A DNA stretch of 64,000 bases from Haemophilus paraphrohaemolyticus (GCF_002015045.1 NZ_MUXX01000004.1:1-64000); one strand, 5' to 3'; numbered from the stretch's first letter, positions 1-11,274 are shown. The notes: a model not told the origin generated them from the sequence alone. Numbers and translations: made by a program.

Positions 1-2
1 TA

Positions 3-32
3 ACCCCGTATCGTAAGGTGCGGGGTTTTTGC
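3..32 (+). terminator. Intrinsic terminator of a gene left of the window
   Basis: A CCCCG / CGGGG stem around a 12-base loop is followed by five T residues. It presumably ends a plus-strand transcript that begins outside the window. Bases 33-217 hold no gene I can support. Confidence 0.6.
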
Positions 33-230
33 TTTTGTGGATTTTTATGTTTGTTTCTCAAGTTGGAAAACAACGACCTTTGTTAATTGCATTTTAAATG
101 GAAATAGTATAAATTTTGCTTGTAAAAATGAAATGGAATAGAATTCTACTGCTTTTAGAATTTGGAATAATGGCGAGCTAGGTAATTCTCTCATAAAAAG
201 TAACATTTATCCGCTTCAAGGACGTTCACC

Positions 231-1502
231 ATGAGCCATCAAAAACAAGAAAGACTAGATCTAATTGATAAATTTAAGAGACTTGAACCTTTTTATCAGC
301 AATATATGAAAGAGGATAGTGCATTTAGAAATTATCAAAATAATCTCGCAAACAGAGAACATAATCGCCAAATTATTAATAATTTACAGCAATATATTGA
401 GAATGAAAATTTAGAACAAAAAGCCAAATTAGTTAAAAGTATTCGTGGAAATGGCTGGAAACGCTCTAAATATGTATTATTTAGATCTATTGTATTGTTT
501 TTTATATTTTATAGTTTTTGGGGATTTTTGGGGTATGAACTGTTGAGTTTTTTACCACAGGATTTTGTTTATACCGAAACAATAAACTATAGAAATGAAA
601 ATTATACTTCGAGTACTTTATATCTGAAAGAATCTGTATCTTTTTATGGCTTTATTATTTGGGTATTTTTATCTATGTTATTGTCTATATATCTACCTAT
701 CTCTTATTATAATAGACATAACCTTGGCAAAGGTACATATTCGAATAAAAATATAAAAGGTTTTATTATATTGTTTATATTGTTAAGTGTAGTTATATCA
801 TTAGCCTATATTTACAAGTACAATTTCTCATTAGATACGCTGCTGTATTATCCGCTGGCTTATCTACAGTGGATGATATTGAATCCATATTTAATCGCTG
901 CAGTTGTAGTGCAGGTTATTTATCTAAGTTATTTAGCTAAAAAAGTAGAGTCAAATTCTTATTATTCAAATAAACCGTATGATGGTTCTTTAGGTAGTTC
1001 TATAGAACAAGACTATCATTCTTCAATTAACAGACTTCAAGAAGCAAAAAAATGGTTTAATATCTACGATGATTATTGTAAAAAATATGAAGAGAGAAAT
1101 GGAACTTCAATTTATGAAAACATATTGAACCATCCTATGTATAAAGAAATAAAGGATTCAATTCCTGAGTATTATTTACATCATAGTGCTTATGGAGATA
1201 CTATTAAAGTTTCATCATCGTGGTTATCTGAGATCCTTTTTATATTACAGACTGGAAGAGCAGATACATTAAAAGAGGCGATCAATGTAAAAATAAGTGA
1301 TGATAATAGAGATGAAATGCTAGGTAAGATTAAAGCGGCTGAAAGTGCTGCTAGTAGTGCTCAACGTCGAGCTATTCAAGCTGAATTAGATGCTGCTCGT
1401 GCAAGAAATGAGGCCCGTAATGCTCAAAATGCGGCGGATGCTGCTAATAGAAGAGCAAGTGATGCTGAGTGGAAAGCAAATCAATCCTATTACAGACAAT
1501 AA
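231..1502 (+). CDS. Unknown four-TM membrane protein with Ala-rich coiled-coil tail
   Basis: I do not recognise this 423-residue protein. A charged N-terminal region rich in Gln and Asn (about 1-75) is followed by four hydrophobic segments near residues 81-107, 137-159, 176-196 and 212-235. A soluble part follows, ending in an Ala/Arg/Asp/Asn-rich heptad stretch from about 345 to 420 that should form a coiled coil. The start is supported by AAGGA at 218-222, eight bases before the ATG. The gene is visibly more AT-rich than mutS next door, uses many AAT, ATA and TTA codons, and stands alone between two terminators, which suggests recent acquisition. No function is proposed. Confidence 0.8.
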   Translation: MSHQKQERLDLIDKFKRLEPFYQQYMKEDSAFRNYQNNLANREHNRQIINNLQQYIENENLEQKAKLVKSIRGNGWKRSKYVLFRSIVLFFIFYSFWGFLGYELLSFLPQDFVYTETINYRNENYTSSTLYLKESVSFYGFIIWVFLSMLLSIYLPISYYNRHNLGKGTYSNKNIKGFIILFILLSVVISLAYIYKYNFSLDTLLYYPLAYLQWMILNPYLIAAVVVQVIYLSYLAKKVESNSYYSNKPYDGSLGSSIEQDYHSSINRLQEAKKWFNIYDDYCKKYEERNGTSIYENILNHPMYKEIKDSIPEYYLHHSAYGDTIKVSSSWLSEILFILQTGRADTLKEAINVKISDDNRDEMLGKIKAAESAASSAQRRAIQAELDAARARNEARNAQNAADAANRRASDAEWKANQSYYRQ

Positions 1503-1515
1503 TAAACCTTACTCC

Positions 1516-1552
1516 AATGCTCGATATTTTCTTATTATCGAGCATTATTTAT
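1516..1552 (+). terminator. Intrinsic terminator after the unknown membrane gene
   Basis: A perfect 11-bp stem (AATGCTCGATA at 1516-1526 with its complement at 1536-1546) is followed by a short T/A-rich tract, 14 bases past the stop codon. Confidence 0.75.
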
Positions 1553-1621
1553 AATTAACGCCCATTATTTTATATACTTCAAATGAGAAACGAGTGAAAA
1601 AATTTATGTTTTAAAGTAGTT

Positions 1622-2251
1622 TTACCCCTTCAATCCTTCAATCTCTCTTACATTTTCTACCGCTTGATCAGCTTCAATGCGTTGCATAAAAGGTGAAAGT
1701 TGCGTTAAATGGTTGAAATCAATCCCTACTACACGACACCAATTCAGCATAATGTAAAGATACGCATCCGCAACCGAAATTGCTTCGCCAAAATAGATAT
1801 GGCTTTCTAAATGCTCATTAGCAACCGCAAGTTGATCTAAAATCTGCTCTACTGCTTGTTGGCGAATGGTTTTGGTTAATTCCTCATTATCTTTTGCATA
1901 ACTTGGTAAACGAAATAATGGTACGAATGATTTATGAATATCTGAATTGAAAAACGCTAACCAGCGAGCGGCTTTGGCTTTATCGCGGACGGTTTTACTA
2001 CCAAACAGTTTTGCATTTGGATAAAGCTCATCCAAATAGTGCAAAATTGCCTGATTTTGTGAAAGCACTAAATCGCCATCGACCAATACTGGCACAGCCC
2101 CCCTCGGATTTAATGCTAAAAATTCAGGCGATTTAATTAATTCACGTGTTACCGCTTCAAATTCATAATCTGCATTTTCACGTGCTTTTAACCATTCTAA
2201 TGCTACGTGCGGTACAAACGAGCATGCACCTGGTAAACCATATAATTTCAT
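1622..2251 (-). CDS. Glutathione S-transferase family protein
   Basis: The 209-residue protein has the two-part cytosolic GST layout. The N-terminal thioredoxin-like half carries the family proline in NPRGAVPVL and a glutathione-site region ending in [15 protein letters not shown]. The C-terminal half is all-helical, with a conserved [11 protein letters not shown] segment. It should conjugate or use glutathione in the cytoplasm; the same genome makes glutathione through gshF at 42.2-44.5 kb. I chose the ATG at 2251 because AGAAGGAG lies just upstream of it and overlaps the alternative GTG at 2257. It is divergent from mutS. The substrate cannot be inferred. Confidence 0.85.
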   Translation of the reverse strand: MKLYGLPGACSFVPHVALEWLKARENADYEFEAVTRELIKSPEFLALNPRGAVPVLVDGDLVLSQNQAILHYLDELYPNAKLFGSKTVRDKAKAARWLAFFNSDIHKSFVPLFRLPSYAKDNEELTKTIRQQAVEQILDQLAVANEHLESHIYFGEAISVADAYLYIMLNWCRVVGIDFNHLTQLSPFMQRIEADQAVENVREIEGLKG

Positions 2252-2298
2252 AAACACTCCTTCTGTTTACTCTAATAAATTGTCCAAATTATACTGCT

Positions 2299-2328
2299 TT
2301 GTACAGAGAATGGCTAATCTGATAAAAT
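2299..2328 (+). promoter_or_regulatory. Candidate mutS promoter
   Basis: TTGTAC at 2299-2304 and TAAAAT at 2323-2328 are separated by 18 bases and lie about 33 bases before the mutS start. This is an assignment by sigma-70 consensus only. Confidence 0.45.
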
Positions 2329-2360
2329 AGCTCTATTCTATCATTTCAATTACGCAAACT

Positions 2361-4967
2361 ATGACCGTAACTCAAGACCTCTCTAACCACACGCCGATGA
2401 TGGTGCAATATCTGCAGCTTAAAGCCCAAAATCCTGATATTTTACTCTTCTATCGAATGGGCGACTTTTATGAGCTTTTTTATGATGATGCGAAGAAAGC
2501 TGCAGCATTATTGGATATTTCACTGACCAAGCGTGGGCAATCAGCGGGCGAACCGATCCCTATGGCTGGTGTGCCGTATAATGCGGTAGAAGGTTATTTG
2601 GCAAAATTGGTCGCATTGGGGGAGAGCGTGGCAATTTGCGAACAGATTGGCGATCCCGCAGCATCGAAAGGTCCTGTGGAACGTAAAGTAGTTCGTATCG
2701 TCACACCAGGTACGGTGAGCGATGAGGCGTTACTGCCTGAGCGACAAGACAACCTCGTTGCGGCAATTTATGAGCACAAAGGCACTTTTGCGATTGCCAC
2801 GCTCGATATGGCATCGGGGCGTTTTTTGATTAGTGAATTGCCAAGCCAAGAGGCGTTAAGTGCGGAATTGCAACGCTTGCAGCCTGCAGAAATTTTGTAT
2901 GCGGAAGATTTTGCCTACGCAGGTATTCTCAATAATTACAAAGGCTTACGCCGTCGTCCAGTGTGGGAGTTTGAACTGACTACGGCAATTCAGTTGCTCA
3001 ATCGTCAATTTGGGACGCAAAGTTTAGCAGGTTTTGGTGTGGAAAAAGCCACCACAGCGCTGTGTGCCGCAGGTTGTTTATTGCATTACGCCCAAGAAAC
3101 GCAACGCACCGCCTTGCCGCATATCAACAGTATTCATCTTTCGCAAAATAGCGAAACAGTCTTGCTTGATGCCGCAACCCGTCGCAACTTAGAACTCACT
3201 CAAAACCTTGCAGGCGGTACGGAAAATACCCTTGCTTCTGTCTTAGATAAATGCGTGACCCCAATGGGCAGCCGTTTGTTAAAACGCTGGATTCATCAAC
3301 CAATTCGTGATGTAAAAAAGCTCAAAGAGCGGCAGGATATTATTGAAAGTTTGCAAAAAAGCGAGCAAATTGCACCGCTTCAACAGGCGTTACAAAACGT
3401 AGGCGATATGGAGCGAATTTTGGCACGTGTGGCGTTGCGTTCGGCACGTCCACGTGATTTCACACGCTTGCGTTCAGCCTTGCAACAAATCCCTGAAATT
3501 AAACAACTTTCGCAACAATTAGCTCCAAATTTAGATCATTTATTAGCACAATTAGCCGATTTTGATGAACTAGCTGACTTACTCAAGCGGTCGATTATTG
3601 ATAATCCTCCGCAACTGATCCGTGACGGTGGCGTAATTGCTGAAGGCTATAGTGCAGAGTTAGACGAATGGCGTTCGCTTTCCGCTGGGGCAACACAATA
3701 TTTGGAAGATTTGGAAATCCGCGAGCGGGAAGCAACGGGCATTGATACGCTGAAAATCGGCTTTAATGCGGTACACGGCTATTACATTCAAATCAGCCAA
3801 GGGCAAGCACATAAAGCGCCGATTCACTATGTGCGTCGCCAAACGCTTAAAAATGCCGAGCGTTATATTATCCCTGAGTTGAAGACCTACGAAGACAAAG
3901 TGTTGAAAGCGAAAGGAGCATCATTGGCGTTGGAGAAGCAACTTTATGATGAGTTGTTTGACTTGTTAATGCCTCGCTTGGGCGAATTGCAATTAGCCGC
4001 GATGGTGCTTGCTGAATTGGATGTGTTGGTAAACCTTGCCGAACGTGCGGAGAATCTTGGGTATGTCCGTCCAACCTTTAGACCGCAACGCATTATCAAT
4101 ATCAAAGAGGGTCGCCATCCTGTAGTGGAACGGGTGATTAAAGATCCGTTTATTGCTAATCCTGTTTATCTGAACGCTCAACGTCATTTGTTGGTGGTAA
4201 CTGGTCCGAATATGGGGGGAAAAAGTACCTATATGCGTCAAATTGCGTTAATCTCGTTGATGGCATATATTGGCAGTTTTGTACCAGCAGAGAGTGCGGA
4301 AATTGGGGTGATTGACCGTATTTTCACCCGCATTGGGGCAAGTGATGATTTGGCTTCGGGACGTTCGACCTTTATGGTGGAGATGACCGAAATGGCGAAC
4401 ATTCTCCATCAAGCCACAGAAAACAGCCTGGTACTGATTGATGAAATTGGGCGTGGCACGTCCACCTACGACGGGCTTTCGCTAGCGTGGGCGTGTGCAG
4501 AATGGTTGGCGAAGAAAACCCAATCATTGACCCTGTTTGCGACCCATTATTTTGAGCTAACCAGCTTGCCGAATCAGCTTAAAGGTGTCGCGAACGTGCA
4601 TTTAGATGCCCGTGAACATAATGACACCATTGCCTTTATGCACTGCGTGCAAGAGGGGGCAGCAAGCAAAAGTTACGGCTTGGCAGTCGCGGCATTGGCA
4701 GGTGTGCCTAAGCCTGTTATTGCCTTGGCAAAACAGCGTTTGGCACATTTGGAAATTCTTTCCGAACAACAAAAAGTAGGCGAAGAAAACCCGCAGGCGG
4801 ATTTACTCTTTTCGCAAGATGTTGTTGAAAATCCACCGTTTGTCGCACGAGAAAGTGCCGTAGAATTGGCATTGAGTGAGATTGACCCAGATGAGCTTAC
4901 GCCCCGTCGAGCATTAGACGAATTGTATAAATTGAAGAGGTTGTTAAAAGGAGAGTTTCTTCGTTAA
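2361..4967 (+). CDS. mutS: DNA mismatch repair protein MutS
   Basis: MutS recognises mismatches and small loops and recruits MutL. At 868 residues it has full family length. The mismatch-reading Phe-X-Glu motif is present in GDFYELF (F36, E38). The C-terminal ABC-type ATPase has its Walker A motif GPNMGGKS starting at residue 615, the Walker B region [14 protein letters not shown], and a helix-turn-helix dimerisation tail. The gene stands alone, divergent from the GST gene, and is followed by an uptake-signal terminator. Nothing suggests inactivation, so mismatch repair should be functional. Confidence 0.98.
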   Translation: MTVTQDLSNHTPMMVQYLQLKAQNPDILLFYRMGDFYELFYDDAKKAAALLDISLTKRGQSAGEPIPMAGVPYNAVEGYLAKLVALGESVAICEQIGDPAASKGPVERKVVRIVTPGTVSDEALLPERQDNLVAAIYEHKGTFAIATLDMASGRFLISELPSQEALSAELQRLQPAEILYAEDFAYAGILNNYKGLRRRPVWEFELTTAIQLLNRQFGTQSLAGFGVEKATTALCAAGCLLHYAQETQRTALPHINSIHLSQNSETVLLDAATRRNLELTQNLAGGTENTLASVLDKCVTPMGSRLLKRWIHQPIRDVKKLKERQDIIESLQKSEQIAPLQQALQNVGDMERILARVALRSARPRDFTRLRSALQQIPEIKQLSQQLAPNLDHLLAQLADFDELADLLKRSIIDNPPQLIRDGGVIAEGYSAELDEWRSLSAGATQYLEDLEIREREATGIDTLKIGFNAVHGYYIQISQGQAHKAPIHYVRRQTLKNAERYIIPELKTYEDKVLKAKGASLALEKQLYDELFDLLMPRLGELQLAAMVLAELDVLVNLAERAENLGYVRPTFRPQRIINIKEGRHPVVERVIKDPFIANPVYLNAQRHLLVVTGPNMGGKSTYMRQIALISLMAYIGSFVPAESAEIGVIDRIFTRIGASDDLASGRSTFMVEMTEMANILHQATENSLVLIDEIGRGTSTYDGLSLAWACAEWLAKKTQSLTLFATHYFELTSLPNQLKGVANVHLDAREHNDTIAFMHCVQEGAASKSYGLAVAALAGVPKPVIALAKQRLAHLEILSEQQKVGEENPQADLLFSQDVVENPPFVARESAVELALSEIDPDELTPRRALDELYKLKRLLKGEFLR

Positions 4968-4998
4968 TCACTTAACACTACCCATCATTTTACTCGTA

Positions 4999-5048
4999 AG
5001 CGGTCGAATTATGTAAAAGTTTTGCAAAATTCGACCGCTGATTTTTTT
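4999..5048 (+). terminator. Paired uptake signals forming a terminator after mutS
   Basis: AGCGGTCGAATT at 4999-5010 and its exact complement at 5028-5039 flank a short loop and are followed by seven T residues. The arms are the Apl-type uptake signal in opposite orientations. Confidence 0.85.
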
Positions 5049-5106
5049 ATCCCTTTTTAATCTATGGTAGAATTCCAAACTTTTACAGAATAATAATGGA
5101 AAAACA

Positions 5107-5421
5107 ATGGAACGAAACTTAGTCGAATTTTTAACTAAAACTTTAGATGATTTAAAAGCGCAAGATATTTTGGCAATTGATGTGAAGGGTAAATCAAGCA
5201 TTACCGATGCGATGATTATTGCTACAGGAACCTCGGTGCGTCACGTGGCTTCAACTGCAGATCGTTTAGCTCAAGAGGCAAAACAAGCGGGCTTTGAAGT
5301 GTTTGGTGATGAAGGTAAAGCGGTTGCCGATTGGATTGTAGTGGATTTCGGTCAGGCAATTGTACATTTATTGCAAGCAGATGCGCGTGAAATGTATCAA
5401 CTTGAGAAACTCTGGGCGTAA
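5107..5421 (+). CDS. rsfS: Ribosomal silencing factor RsfS
   Basis: This 104-residue protein belongs to the RsfS/YbeB/iojap family, which binds ribosomal protein L14 and blocks joining of the 30S and 50S subunits when nutrients are scarce. The family core is visible in KGKSSITDAMIIATGTS and DEGKAVADWIVVDFG. It sits three bases before rlmH, the usual pairing, so the two are likely co-transcribed. The ribosome-binding site is weak (AATGGAA). Confidence 0.95.
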   Translation: MERNLVEFLTKTLDDLKAQDILAIDVKGKSSITDAMIIATGTSVRHVASTADRLAQEAKQAGFEVFGDEGKAVADWIVVDFGQAIVHLLQADAREMYQLEKLWA

Positions 5422-5424
5422 GCG

Positions 5425-5892
5425 ATGAAAATTCAGCTAATTGCTGTGGGCACAAAAATGCCCGATTGGGTGAAAACGGGCTTTGAGGAATATCAGCGTC
5501 GTTTTCCGAAAGATATGCCGTTTGAGCTGATTGAAATTCCTGCGGGCAAGCGGGGCAAAAATGCCGACATTAAACGTATTTTAGAACAAGAAGGCAAGGC
5601 GATGTTGGCAGCCGCAGGCAAAGGGAAAGTGATTACGCTAGATATTCCTGGAAAACCGTGGACAACCGAGCAATTAGCCAGCCAATTAGAAAGCTGGAAA
5701 AACGATGGGCGTGATGTGTGCTTGTTGATTGGTGGGCCTGAAGGTTTGTCGCTAGAGTGTAAACAAGTCGCAGAACAGAGCTGGTCGCTTTCACCGCTGA
5801 CCTTACCTCACCCTATGGTGCGTGTGATTGTGGCGGAAAGTCTGTATCGTGCGTGGTCTCTGACGACGAATCATCCGTATCATCGAGAGTAA
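5425..5892 (+). CDS. rlmH: 23S rRNA pseudouridine-1915 N3-methyltransferase RlmH
   Basis: RlmH uses S-adenosylmethionine to methylate pseudouridine 1915 in helix 69 of 23S rRNA. The length of 155 residues is normal. The SPOUT-fold signature is seen in [10 protein letters not shown] and in the C-terminal [20 protein letters not shown] followed by NHPYHRE. It follows rsfS with a three-base gap and precedes the mrdA-rodA pair, the common order in gamma-proteobacteria. Confidence 0.97.
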   Translation: MKIQLIAVGTKMPDWVKTGFEEYQRRFPKDMPFELIEIPAGKRGKNADIKRILEQEGKAMLAAAGKGKVITLDIPGKPWTTEQLASQLESWKNDGRDVCLLIGGPEGLSLECKQVAEQSWSLSPLTLPHPMVRVIVAESLYRAWSLTTNHPYHRE

Positions 5893-5898
5893 ATCTTG

Positions 5899-5920
5899 CT
5901 CCCTCCGTAAATGGAGGGAG
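5899..5920. repeat. Short palindromic intergenic repeat
   Basis: CTCCCTCC and GGAGGGAG form an 8-bp stem around GTAAAT. Related C-run/G-run palindromes occur at about 11610, 13479, 21271, 48088 and 52488, always between genes. Confidence 0.55.
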
Positions 5921-5972
5921 GGAATATAACAAGCGGTTAAAATCTTAGGAAATTCTGCAACCTGAGCAAAAT

Positions 5973-7955
5973 ATGTTTGGAAAACTAGTAAAATTAATGT
6001 CGCCAAAACCGAATGAAAAGGTGCGAAATGGGCAAGCGGAGAGCAATTTGTTTATCCGCCGTGCGGTGATTGCGTTCATTGGTGTGTTGGCATTAACGGG
6101 CGTGTTGCTTGCGAACCTCTATCACCTGCAAATCAGCAGTTATGAGGACTACCAAACACGCTCGAACGGTAATCGTATTAAGTTGTTGCCTGTGCCACCG
6201 ACGAGGGGGCTTATTTATGACCGAAATGGGAAGGTGCTTGCCGAAAATATTACCTATTTTGGGCTGTTTATTGTACCTGAAAAAACGCAGGATTTAGAAC
6301 AGACGTTAGTTGAGCTCAAAAGTATAGTGGGATTAACGGATGATGATATTGAAAACTTCCATAAAGAGAAAAAACTTGCTTCGCGCTATACCCCGATTTT
6401 GCTTAAAGCGGATATGAATGAAGAGCAGATAGCACGTTTTGCGGTGAACCAATATCGCTTCCCAAGTTTAGATGTGCAGGCGTATTACAAACGGAATTAT
6501 CCCTATGGTGAAACGCTGACCCATATTTTGGGATATGTCGCGAAAATTAACGAAAAAGATAAGAAAAAGCTACAAGAAGACGGAAAATTCGGTAATTATG
6601 CGGGTTCGCACGATATGGGGAAACTCGGCATTGAGAAATATTACGAAGACCAATTGCACGGGCAAACCGGTTTTGAAGAGGTAGAGATTAACAATCGCGG
6701 TAAGGTGATCCGCAAGCTGCGAGACCAAGAGGGCGTAGCGGGCAGTTCCTTACGTTTAACCATTGATATTGAGTTACAACAATACGTTCAAGATTTATTG
6801 AAAGGGCAGAAAGGCTCGGTGGTGGTGTTGGATGCTCGTGACAGCAGCGTATTAGCGATGGTGACCAGCCCAAGCTACGACAACAATTTATTCGTGGGCG
6901 GTATTTCGGGCAAAGATTACAAAGCTTTGTTAGAAGATCCTGCTCGCCCGCTTTATAGCCGTGCGACACAAGGAACTTACCCACCTGCTTCTACCGTTAA
7001 GCCGTTCTATGCGGTAATGGGCTTGGCAGAGGGCAAAATTACGCCAAATACGACAGTGTTTGACCCTGGTTTCTGGATTTTACCGGGCACAACTCAGCGT
7101 TATCGTGACTGGAAGAAATCAGGGCACGGTTCAACCAATGTGAATAAGGCGATTACTGAGTCTTCTGATACGTTCTTCTACCAGCTTGCTTACGATACAG
7201 GAATCGACAAAATGGCGGAGTGGATGACCAAATTCGGCTTTGGGCAGAAAACGGGCATTGATTTGTTTGAGGAGTCAGCAGGCGTTTATCCAACCCGCGA
7301 CTGGAAGCGAGCTCGCTACAAAAAACTATGGGTACAAGGCGATACTATCCCTGTTGGGATTGGGCAAGGTTACTGGATTGCTACGCCATTACAAGTGGCG
7401 AAAGCTTTGGCTGTATTGGTCAATAATGGGCGAGTGAATACACCGCATTTAATGAAAGAGATTATTCATGCGAACTCGGTTGAGCTGTATAAAGATCCGC
7501 TGCTTTACGAAGATATTACGAGCGTGCCAGAGCGTTTTTGGAACGTGGCGAAACTGGGCATGTATAACGTCATTAATGCAGGTAATGGTACGGGTAAAAA
7601 GGCGGGAGGCTCGTTCTACCGTGCGGCAGGGAAATCGGGGACAGCACAAGTGTTCAACTTGAAAGGTGGAAAATATGATAAAAACGCCTTGAAGAAAGAG
7701 TTGCACGATCACGCGTGGTTTATTGCTTACGCACCTTATGATAATCCGAAAGTTGTGGTTGCGACCATTTTAGAAAACGCAGGCGGTGGCGGAGCGAATG
7801 CAGCACCTGTGGTGCGCCAAGTGATGGATTTTGCTTTAACGCATACACTGAAAAATGAGGGTAATTTGCAATCTTCACCACAAAATTCACCGATTGTGTC
7901 TCCTGTACCTGCGTCCTCTGTGCCAGAAACGACTAAGGAAAATGTGAATGAGTAA
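5973..7955 (+). CDS. mrdA: Penicillin-binding protein 2 (peptidoglycan transpeptidase)
   Basis: PBP2 cross-links peptidoglycan during cell elongation as partner of RodA. At 660 residues it has a cytoplasmic start, one membrane anchor (about residues 30-50), a dimerisation domain and a transpeptidase domain. The active-site motifs are all present: STVK with the nucleophile at Ser340, SSD in [10 protein letters not shown], and KSGT in [11 protein letters not shown]. The tail is Pro/Ser-rich. The start codon of rodA lies inside its last codons, an 8-base overlap that points to translational coupling. Confidence 0.97.
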   Translation: MFGKLVKLMSPKPNEKVRNGQAESNLFIRRAVIAFIGVLALTGVLLANLYHLQISSYEDYQTRSNGNRIKLLPVPPTRGLIYDRNGKVLAENITYFGLFIVPEKTQDLEQTLVELKSIVGLTDDDIENFHKEKKLASRYTPILLKADMNEEQIARFAVNQYRFPSLDVQAYYKRNYPYGETLTHILGYVAKINEKDKKKLQEDGKFGNYAGSHDMGKLGIEKYYEDQLHGQTGFEEVEINNRGKVIRKLRDQEGVAGSSLRLTIDIELQQYVQDLLKGQKGSVVVLDARDSSVLAMVTSPSYDNNLFVGGISGKDYKALLEDPARPLYSRATQGTYPPASTVKPFYAVMGLAEGKITPNTTVFDPGFWILPGTTQRYRDWKKSGHGSTNVNKAITESSDTFFYQLAYDTGIDKMAEWMTKFGFGQKTGIDLFEESAGVYPTRDWKRARYKKLWVQGDTIPVGIGQGYWIATPLQVAKALAVLVNNGRVNTPHLMKEIIHANSVELYKDPLLYEDITSVPERFWNVAKLGMYNVINAGNGTGKKAGGSFYRAAGKSGTAQVFNLKGGKYDKNALKKELHDHAWFIAYAPYDNPKVVVATILENAGGGGANAAPVVRQVMDFALTHTLKNEGNLQSSPQNSPIVSPVPASSVPETTKENVNE

Positions 7956-9075
7956 CCGATTTAGAAAGGTCTTTTGGAAAGTTTTTTCGCTCGATTTATG
8001 GCTCTTGTTGGGGTTGTTTGCGATTACGGGCTATGGCTTGTTGGTGTTGTATAGTGCCAGTGGTGGTAGCGAAAAAATGTTCACTAACCGTGTAATGCAG
8101 GTGTCTTTAGGCTTGGGAGTGATGTTTGTGATGGCGATGATCCCGCCTCGCACCTATAAGCAAATTTCGCCCTATTTGTATGCGGTCACTATCGTTATGT
8201 TGGTAATGGTGGATGTGTTCGGGGAAACCAGTAAAGGGGCTCAGCGTTGGCTGAATTTGGGCTTTGTCCGCTTTCAGCCGTCGGAGATTGCAAAATTGGC
8301 TGTGCCGCTGATGGTGGCGACTTTCTTGAGTAATCGACCGCTTCCACCGAATTTCCGCGACACAGCTATTGCGTTGGCGATTATTGTTTTTCCAACCTTA
8401 CTTGTGGCAGCACAACCTGATTTGGGAACCTCAATTTTGGTTTGTGCCGCAGGAATTTTTGTGCTTTTCTTGGCAGGATTAAGCTGGAAATTGATTTCTG
8501 CAGGTGTGGTCTTTTTGGCGGGATTTATTCCGATAATGTGGTTTTTTTTGATGCACGATTATCAAAAAACGCGGGTAATGACCTTGATTGACCCTGAGAA
8601 AGATCCACTTGGTGCGGGCTACCATATTATTCAATCGAAAATTGCGATTGGTTCGGGAGGCTTGCACGGCAAGGGCTGGATGGAAGGCACTCAATCACAG
8701 CTGGAATTTCTGCCAGAACCGCATACCGACTTTATTTTTGCGGTGTTAAGCGAAGAGCTTGGAATGATAGGGGTGCTGATTCTGCTCGGCATTTATCTCT
8801 TTATCATTGCACGTGGTTTAATGCTAGGGGCGAAGTCAGATAATGCGTTTGGGCGCATTCTTTCGGGCGGCACGGCATTACTCTTTTTTGTGTATGTTTT
8901 TGTAAATATTGGGATGGTGAGTGGCATTTTGCCCGTAGTTGGTGTACCCTTACCGCTGTTTAGCTATGGTGGAACGTCTTATGTGACGTTGATGGCGGCG
9001 TTTGGATTGATGATGTCAAGCTATGTACATCGTAAAAAAACACACAGCGACAACCCCTATAATAAGCTAAAATAG
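7948..9075 (+). CDS. mrdB: Peptidoglycan glycosyltransferase RodA
   Basis: RodA is the SEDS-family glycosyltransferase that polymerises lipid II for the rod system with PBP2. The 375-residue protein is almost entirely hydrophobic, consistent with ten membrane segments. It carries the family regions [22 protein letters not shown] (abridged: [16 protein letters not shown]) and a C-terminal [15 protein letters not shown]. The ATG overlaps the mrdA end, and rlpA follows, the usual order. Confidence 0.97.
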   Translation: MSNRFRKVFWKVFSLDLWLLLGLFAITGYGLLVLYSASGGSEKMFTNRVMQVSLGLGVMFVMAMIPPRTYKQISPYLYAVTIVMLVMVDVFGETSKGAQRWLNLGFVRFQPSEIAKLAVPLMVATFLSNRPLPPNFRDTAIALAIIVFPTLLVAAQPDLGTSILVCAAGIFVLFLAGLSWKLISAGVVFLAGFIPIMWFFLMHDYQKTRVMTLIDPEKDPLGAGYHIIQSKIAIGSGGLHGKGWMEGTQSQLEFLPEPHTDFIFAVLSEELGMIGVLILLGIYLFIIARGLMLGAKSDNAFGRILSGGTALLFFVYVFVNIGMVSGILPVVGVPLPLFSYGGTSYVTLMAAFGLMMSSYVHRKKTHSDNPYNKLK

Positions 9076-9079
9076 TAAG

Positions 9080-9129
9080 AAAAACAAAGGCTTGGCTTAC
9101 GTTGCCTTGAAGCTCGGCTTTTGTTTTTT
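9080..9129 (+). terminator. Probable terminator after rodA
   Basis: An imperfect stem (AAAACAAAGGCT with AGCTCGGCTTTTGTTTT) ends in a T-rich tract directly after rodA. The pairing is interrupted, so confidence is moderate. Confidence 0.5.
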
Positions 9130-9309
9130 GAATAAATTTAATCAAACATTAAACTTTTGCTTTTTTGCGGTATCAAAAAGCATAGACAAGGTCAGTTATC
9201 GATTAGATTAACAGTCACTATTTTCTCTATCAGTGATAACTTGTTGAGAAAATGGGCAATACAAACATCGTTACAAGCGAAACGATATCAAAATGAGGAA
9301 TACATACTT

Positions 9310-9876
9310 ATGCGATTAAGTAAAATTGTAACCCTGTTGTTAGCTGGATTCTTCACATTCGGAACATTGAATTCTGTTGCAGCAACTAAACACGCAAAAA
9401 CGGCGATTGTGTCAAAACAGACAAAGGCACAAACTCCAAAGAAGACGCTAAAAGACGCTTCGAAAGCGACAAAACAAGCGGTGAAATCCGCAAAGAAAAA
9501 TGTAAAGAAAACCCTTTCTTTAGCAGACAAGCATAAAGATACGCCACGTTCTCATTATCAATCTGGTATGGCAAGTTATTATGCGGATGAATTTAACGGT
9601 CGTCGCACAGCAAATGGTGAGCGTTTTGATAATACAGCGATGACAGCTGCTCATCCGTCTTTACCTTTTGGCACATTGATTGAAGTGACCAATATGCGTA
9701 ACGGTAAGAAAGTTGTTGTTCGTGTGAATGATCGTGGTCCTTATACTCACGCTCGAGTGTTAGATTTATCGAGAAATGCAGCACGCCAATTAGGTATGCA
9801 TAACACCGGCACAGCCAAAGTGAAAGTGGCTGTGTTAGACAAAAACAAACGCCTAGAATTAGCAGAAAAGAGTTAA
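9310..9876 (+). CDS. rlpA: RlpA-family septal/peptidoglycan protein, short form
   Basis: RlpA proteins are exported lytic transglycosylases or peptidoglycan-binding proteins with a double-psi beta-barrel. I place the start at 9310, where a signal peptide begins (MRLSKIVTLLLAGFF) with GAGGA about ten bases upstream; an upstream open frame to 9157 lacks these signals. The mature 188-residue precursor has a Lys/Ala-rich linker, then the barrel with ASYYADEFNGRRTANGE, TAAHPSLPFGT and VNDRGPY. Two family features are missing: there is no lipobox cysteine at the signal peptide and no C-terminal SPOR domain. It may therefore be a soluble periplasmic form. Confidence 0.88.
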   Translation: MRLSKIVTLLLAGFFTFGTLNSVAATKHAKTAIVSKQTKAQTPKKTLKDASKATKQAVKSAKKNVKKTLSLADKHKDTPRSHYQSGMASYYADEFNGRRTANGERFDNTAMTAAHPSLPFGTLIEVTNMRNGKKVVVRVNDRGPYTHARVLDLSRNAARQLGMHNTGTAKVKVAVLDKNKRLELAEKS

Positions 9877-9982
9877 TTTTACGTAATTTGTTTTAATTCA
9901 TCATAAAAGGGGTTGTTGAGCATTCAACAAGCCCTTGATTAGTTTATAGAGATTTTCAACCCAACGTTATCGGACACTTTAT

Positions 9983-11161
9983 ATGAAAAAAAGATTATTA
10001 AAACTTGCCGGCCTTTCTGCCTTAATCCTTTCTTCAACCGCTTTGGCAGATGCCACTACGGATTTTGGCATTGCCGCACCGCAATTGAATGCGCAAACTT
10101 ATATTTTAATGGATTACAACTCTGGTGCGGTATTAGCGAGTCTTAATCCCGATCAACGTCAATATCCTGCCTCATTAACGAAAATGATGACCGCTTATGT
10201 TGTGGGTGAAGCAATAAAACAAGGAAAAGTACACAATAGTGATGTTTACACCGTGAATGAAAATTCATGGGCACAAAAATTCCCAGGTTCATCACTGATG
10301 TTCTTAGACTTGAATAAACAGGTGACTGTGGGCGAGTTAATGAGAGGCTTAATCATCGTTTCAGGTAACGATGCGGCAGTGGCTTTAGCAGAGCATACTT
10401 CAGGATCGCAAGCTTCTTTCATTGATGAAATGAATAAGCATGCTCAACGTTTCGGCTTACAAAACACGCACTTTACCACCGTGCACGGTTTGGATGACCC
10501 AAACCAATACTCTTCAGCACGAGATATGGCGATTATCGGCACTCATGTGATCCGCGATCAGCCAGAGGAGTACAAAATTTATTCAGAAAAAGAGTTCCAA
10601 TATAACGTGAAAAAACCACAGCCAAACCGTAACGGTTTATTGTGGGATAAAACCATGAACGTGGATGGAATGAAAACAGGGCATACCGATAAAGCTGGCT
10701 ATAACTTGGTGGCGTCAGCGACCAATTCAAATATGCGTTTGATTTCTGTGGTAATGGGCGTGCCGACTTATAAAGGTCGTGAAGTGGAAAGCAAAAAATT
10801 ACTTCAATGGGGTTTTGCGAACTTTGAAACGGTGAAATCTCTACCAGCAGGTAAGGCGGTAAAAGAAGAGAGCGTGTACTACGGTGACGTAAACAAGGTA
10901 CAATTAGGTTCTGTGCAAGATAGTTTTATCACGATTCCAAAAGGCAAAGCGGGCGAGCTTAAAGCACGTTATGAATTAGACAATAAAGGCTTAGAAGCCC
11001 CACTTACGCAAGGTCAAGTCGTTGGCAAAGTGATTTACCAATTAGATGGCAAAGATATTGCTTCAACACCACTTCAAACCTTACAAGCCGTAGGCGAAGC
11101 GGGTATTTTTGGTCGTGCGTGGGACTGGGTCGTACTCACTGTGAAAAGCTTGTTTAACTAA
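9983..11161 (+). CDS. dacA: D-alanyl-D-alanine carboxypeptidase (PBP5/6 type)
   Basis: This class C penicillin-binding protein trims the terminal D-alanine from peptidoglycan pentapeptides. The 392-residue precursor has a signal peptide ending near ALA in SSTALADAT. Active-site motifs are SLTK (nucleophile Ser64), SGN in IVSGNDAAV and KTG in [12 protein letters not shown]-terminal amphipathic stretch ([10 protein letters not shown]) is the expected membrane anchor. It lies between rlpA and ybeD, the conserved gamma-proteobacterial arrangement. Confidence 0.97.
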   Translation: MKKRLLKLAGLSALILSSTALADATTDFGIAAPQLNAQTYILMDYNSGAVLASLNPDQRQYPASLTKMMTAYVVGEAIKQGKVHNSDVYTVNENSWAQKFPGSSLMFLDLNKQVTVGELMRGLIIVSGNDAAVALAEHTSGSQASFIDEMNKHAQRFGLQNTHFTTVHGLDDPNQYSSARDMAIIGTHVIRDQPEEYKIYSEKEFQYNVKKPQPNRNGLLWDKTMNVDGMKTGHTDKAGYNLVASATNSNMRLISVVMGVPTYKGREVESKKLLQWGFANFETVKSLPAGKAVKEESVYYGDVNKVQLGSVQDSFITIPKGKAGELKARYELDNKGLEAPLTQGQVVGKVIYQLDGKDIASTPLQTLQAVGEAGIFGRAWDWVVLTVKSLFN

Positions 11162-11206
11162 TCAGCTCTTGCAACAGAAAATTTAGACCTTATATAGGCA
11201 CGCAAC

Positions 11207-11250
11207 AAGCGGTAGGATTTTTGCAAAAGTTTGCTAAAATCTTACCGCTT
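11207..11250 (+). terminator. Paired uptake signals after dacA
   Basis: AAGCGGTAGGATTT and AAATCTTACCGCTT form an inverted pair of uptake signals in the gap between dacA and ybeD. A long T tract is lacking, so termination may be partial. Confidence 0.6.
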
Positions 11251-11274
11251 CATATATTAAAGAGAGGAAAGAAT

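Noticed and set aside
2252..2257. GTG start two codons upstream in the GST gene
   Set aside because: It overlaps the AGAAGGAG ribosome-binding site of the ATG at 2251.
9157..9309. Longer N-terminus of RlpA
   Set aside because: The extra 51 codons precede a clear signal peptide and ribosome-binding site at 9310 and are not protein-like.
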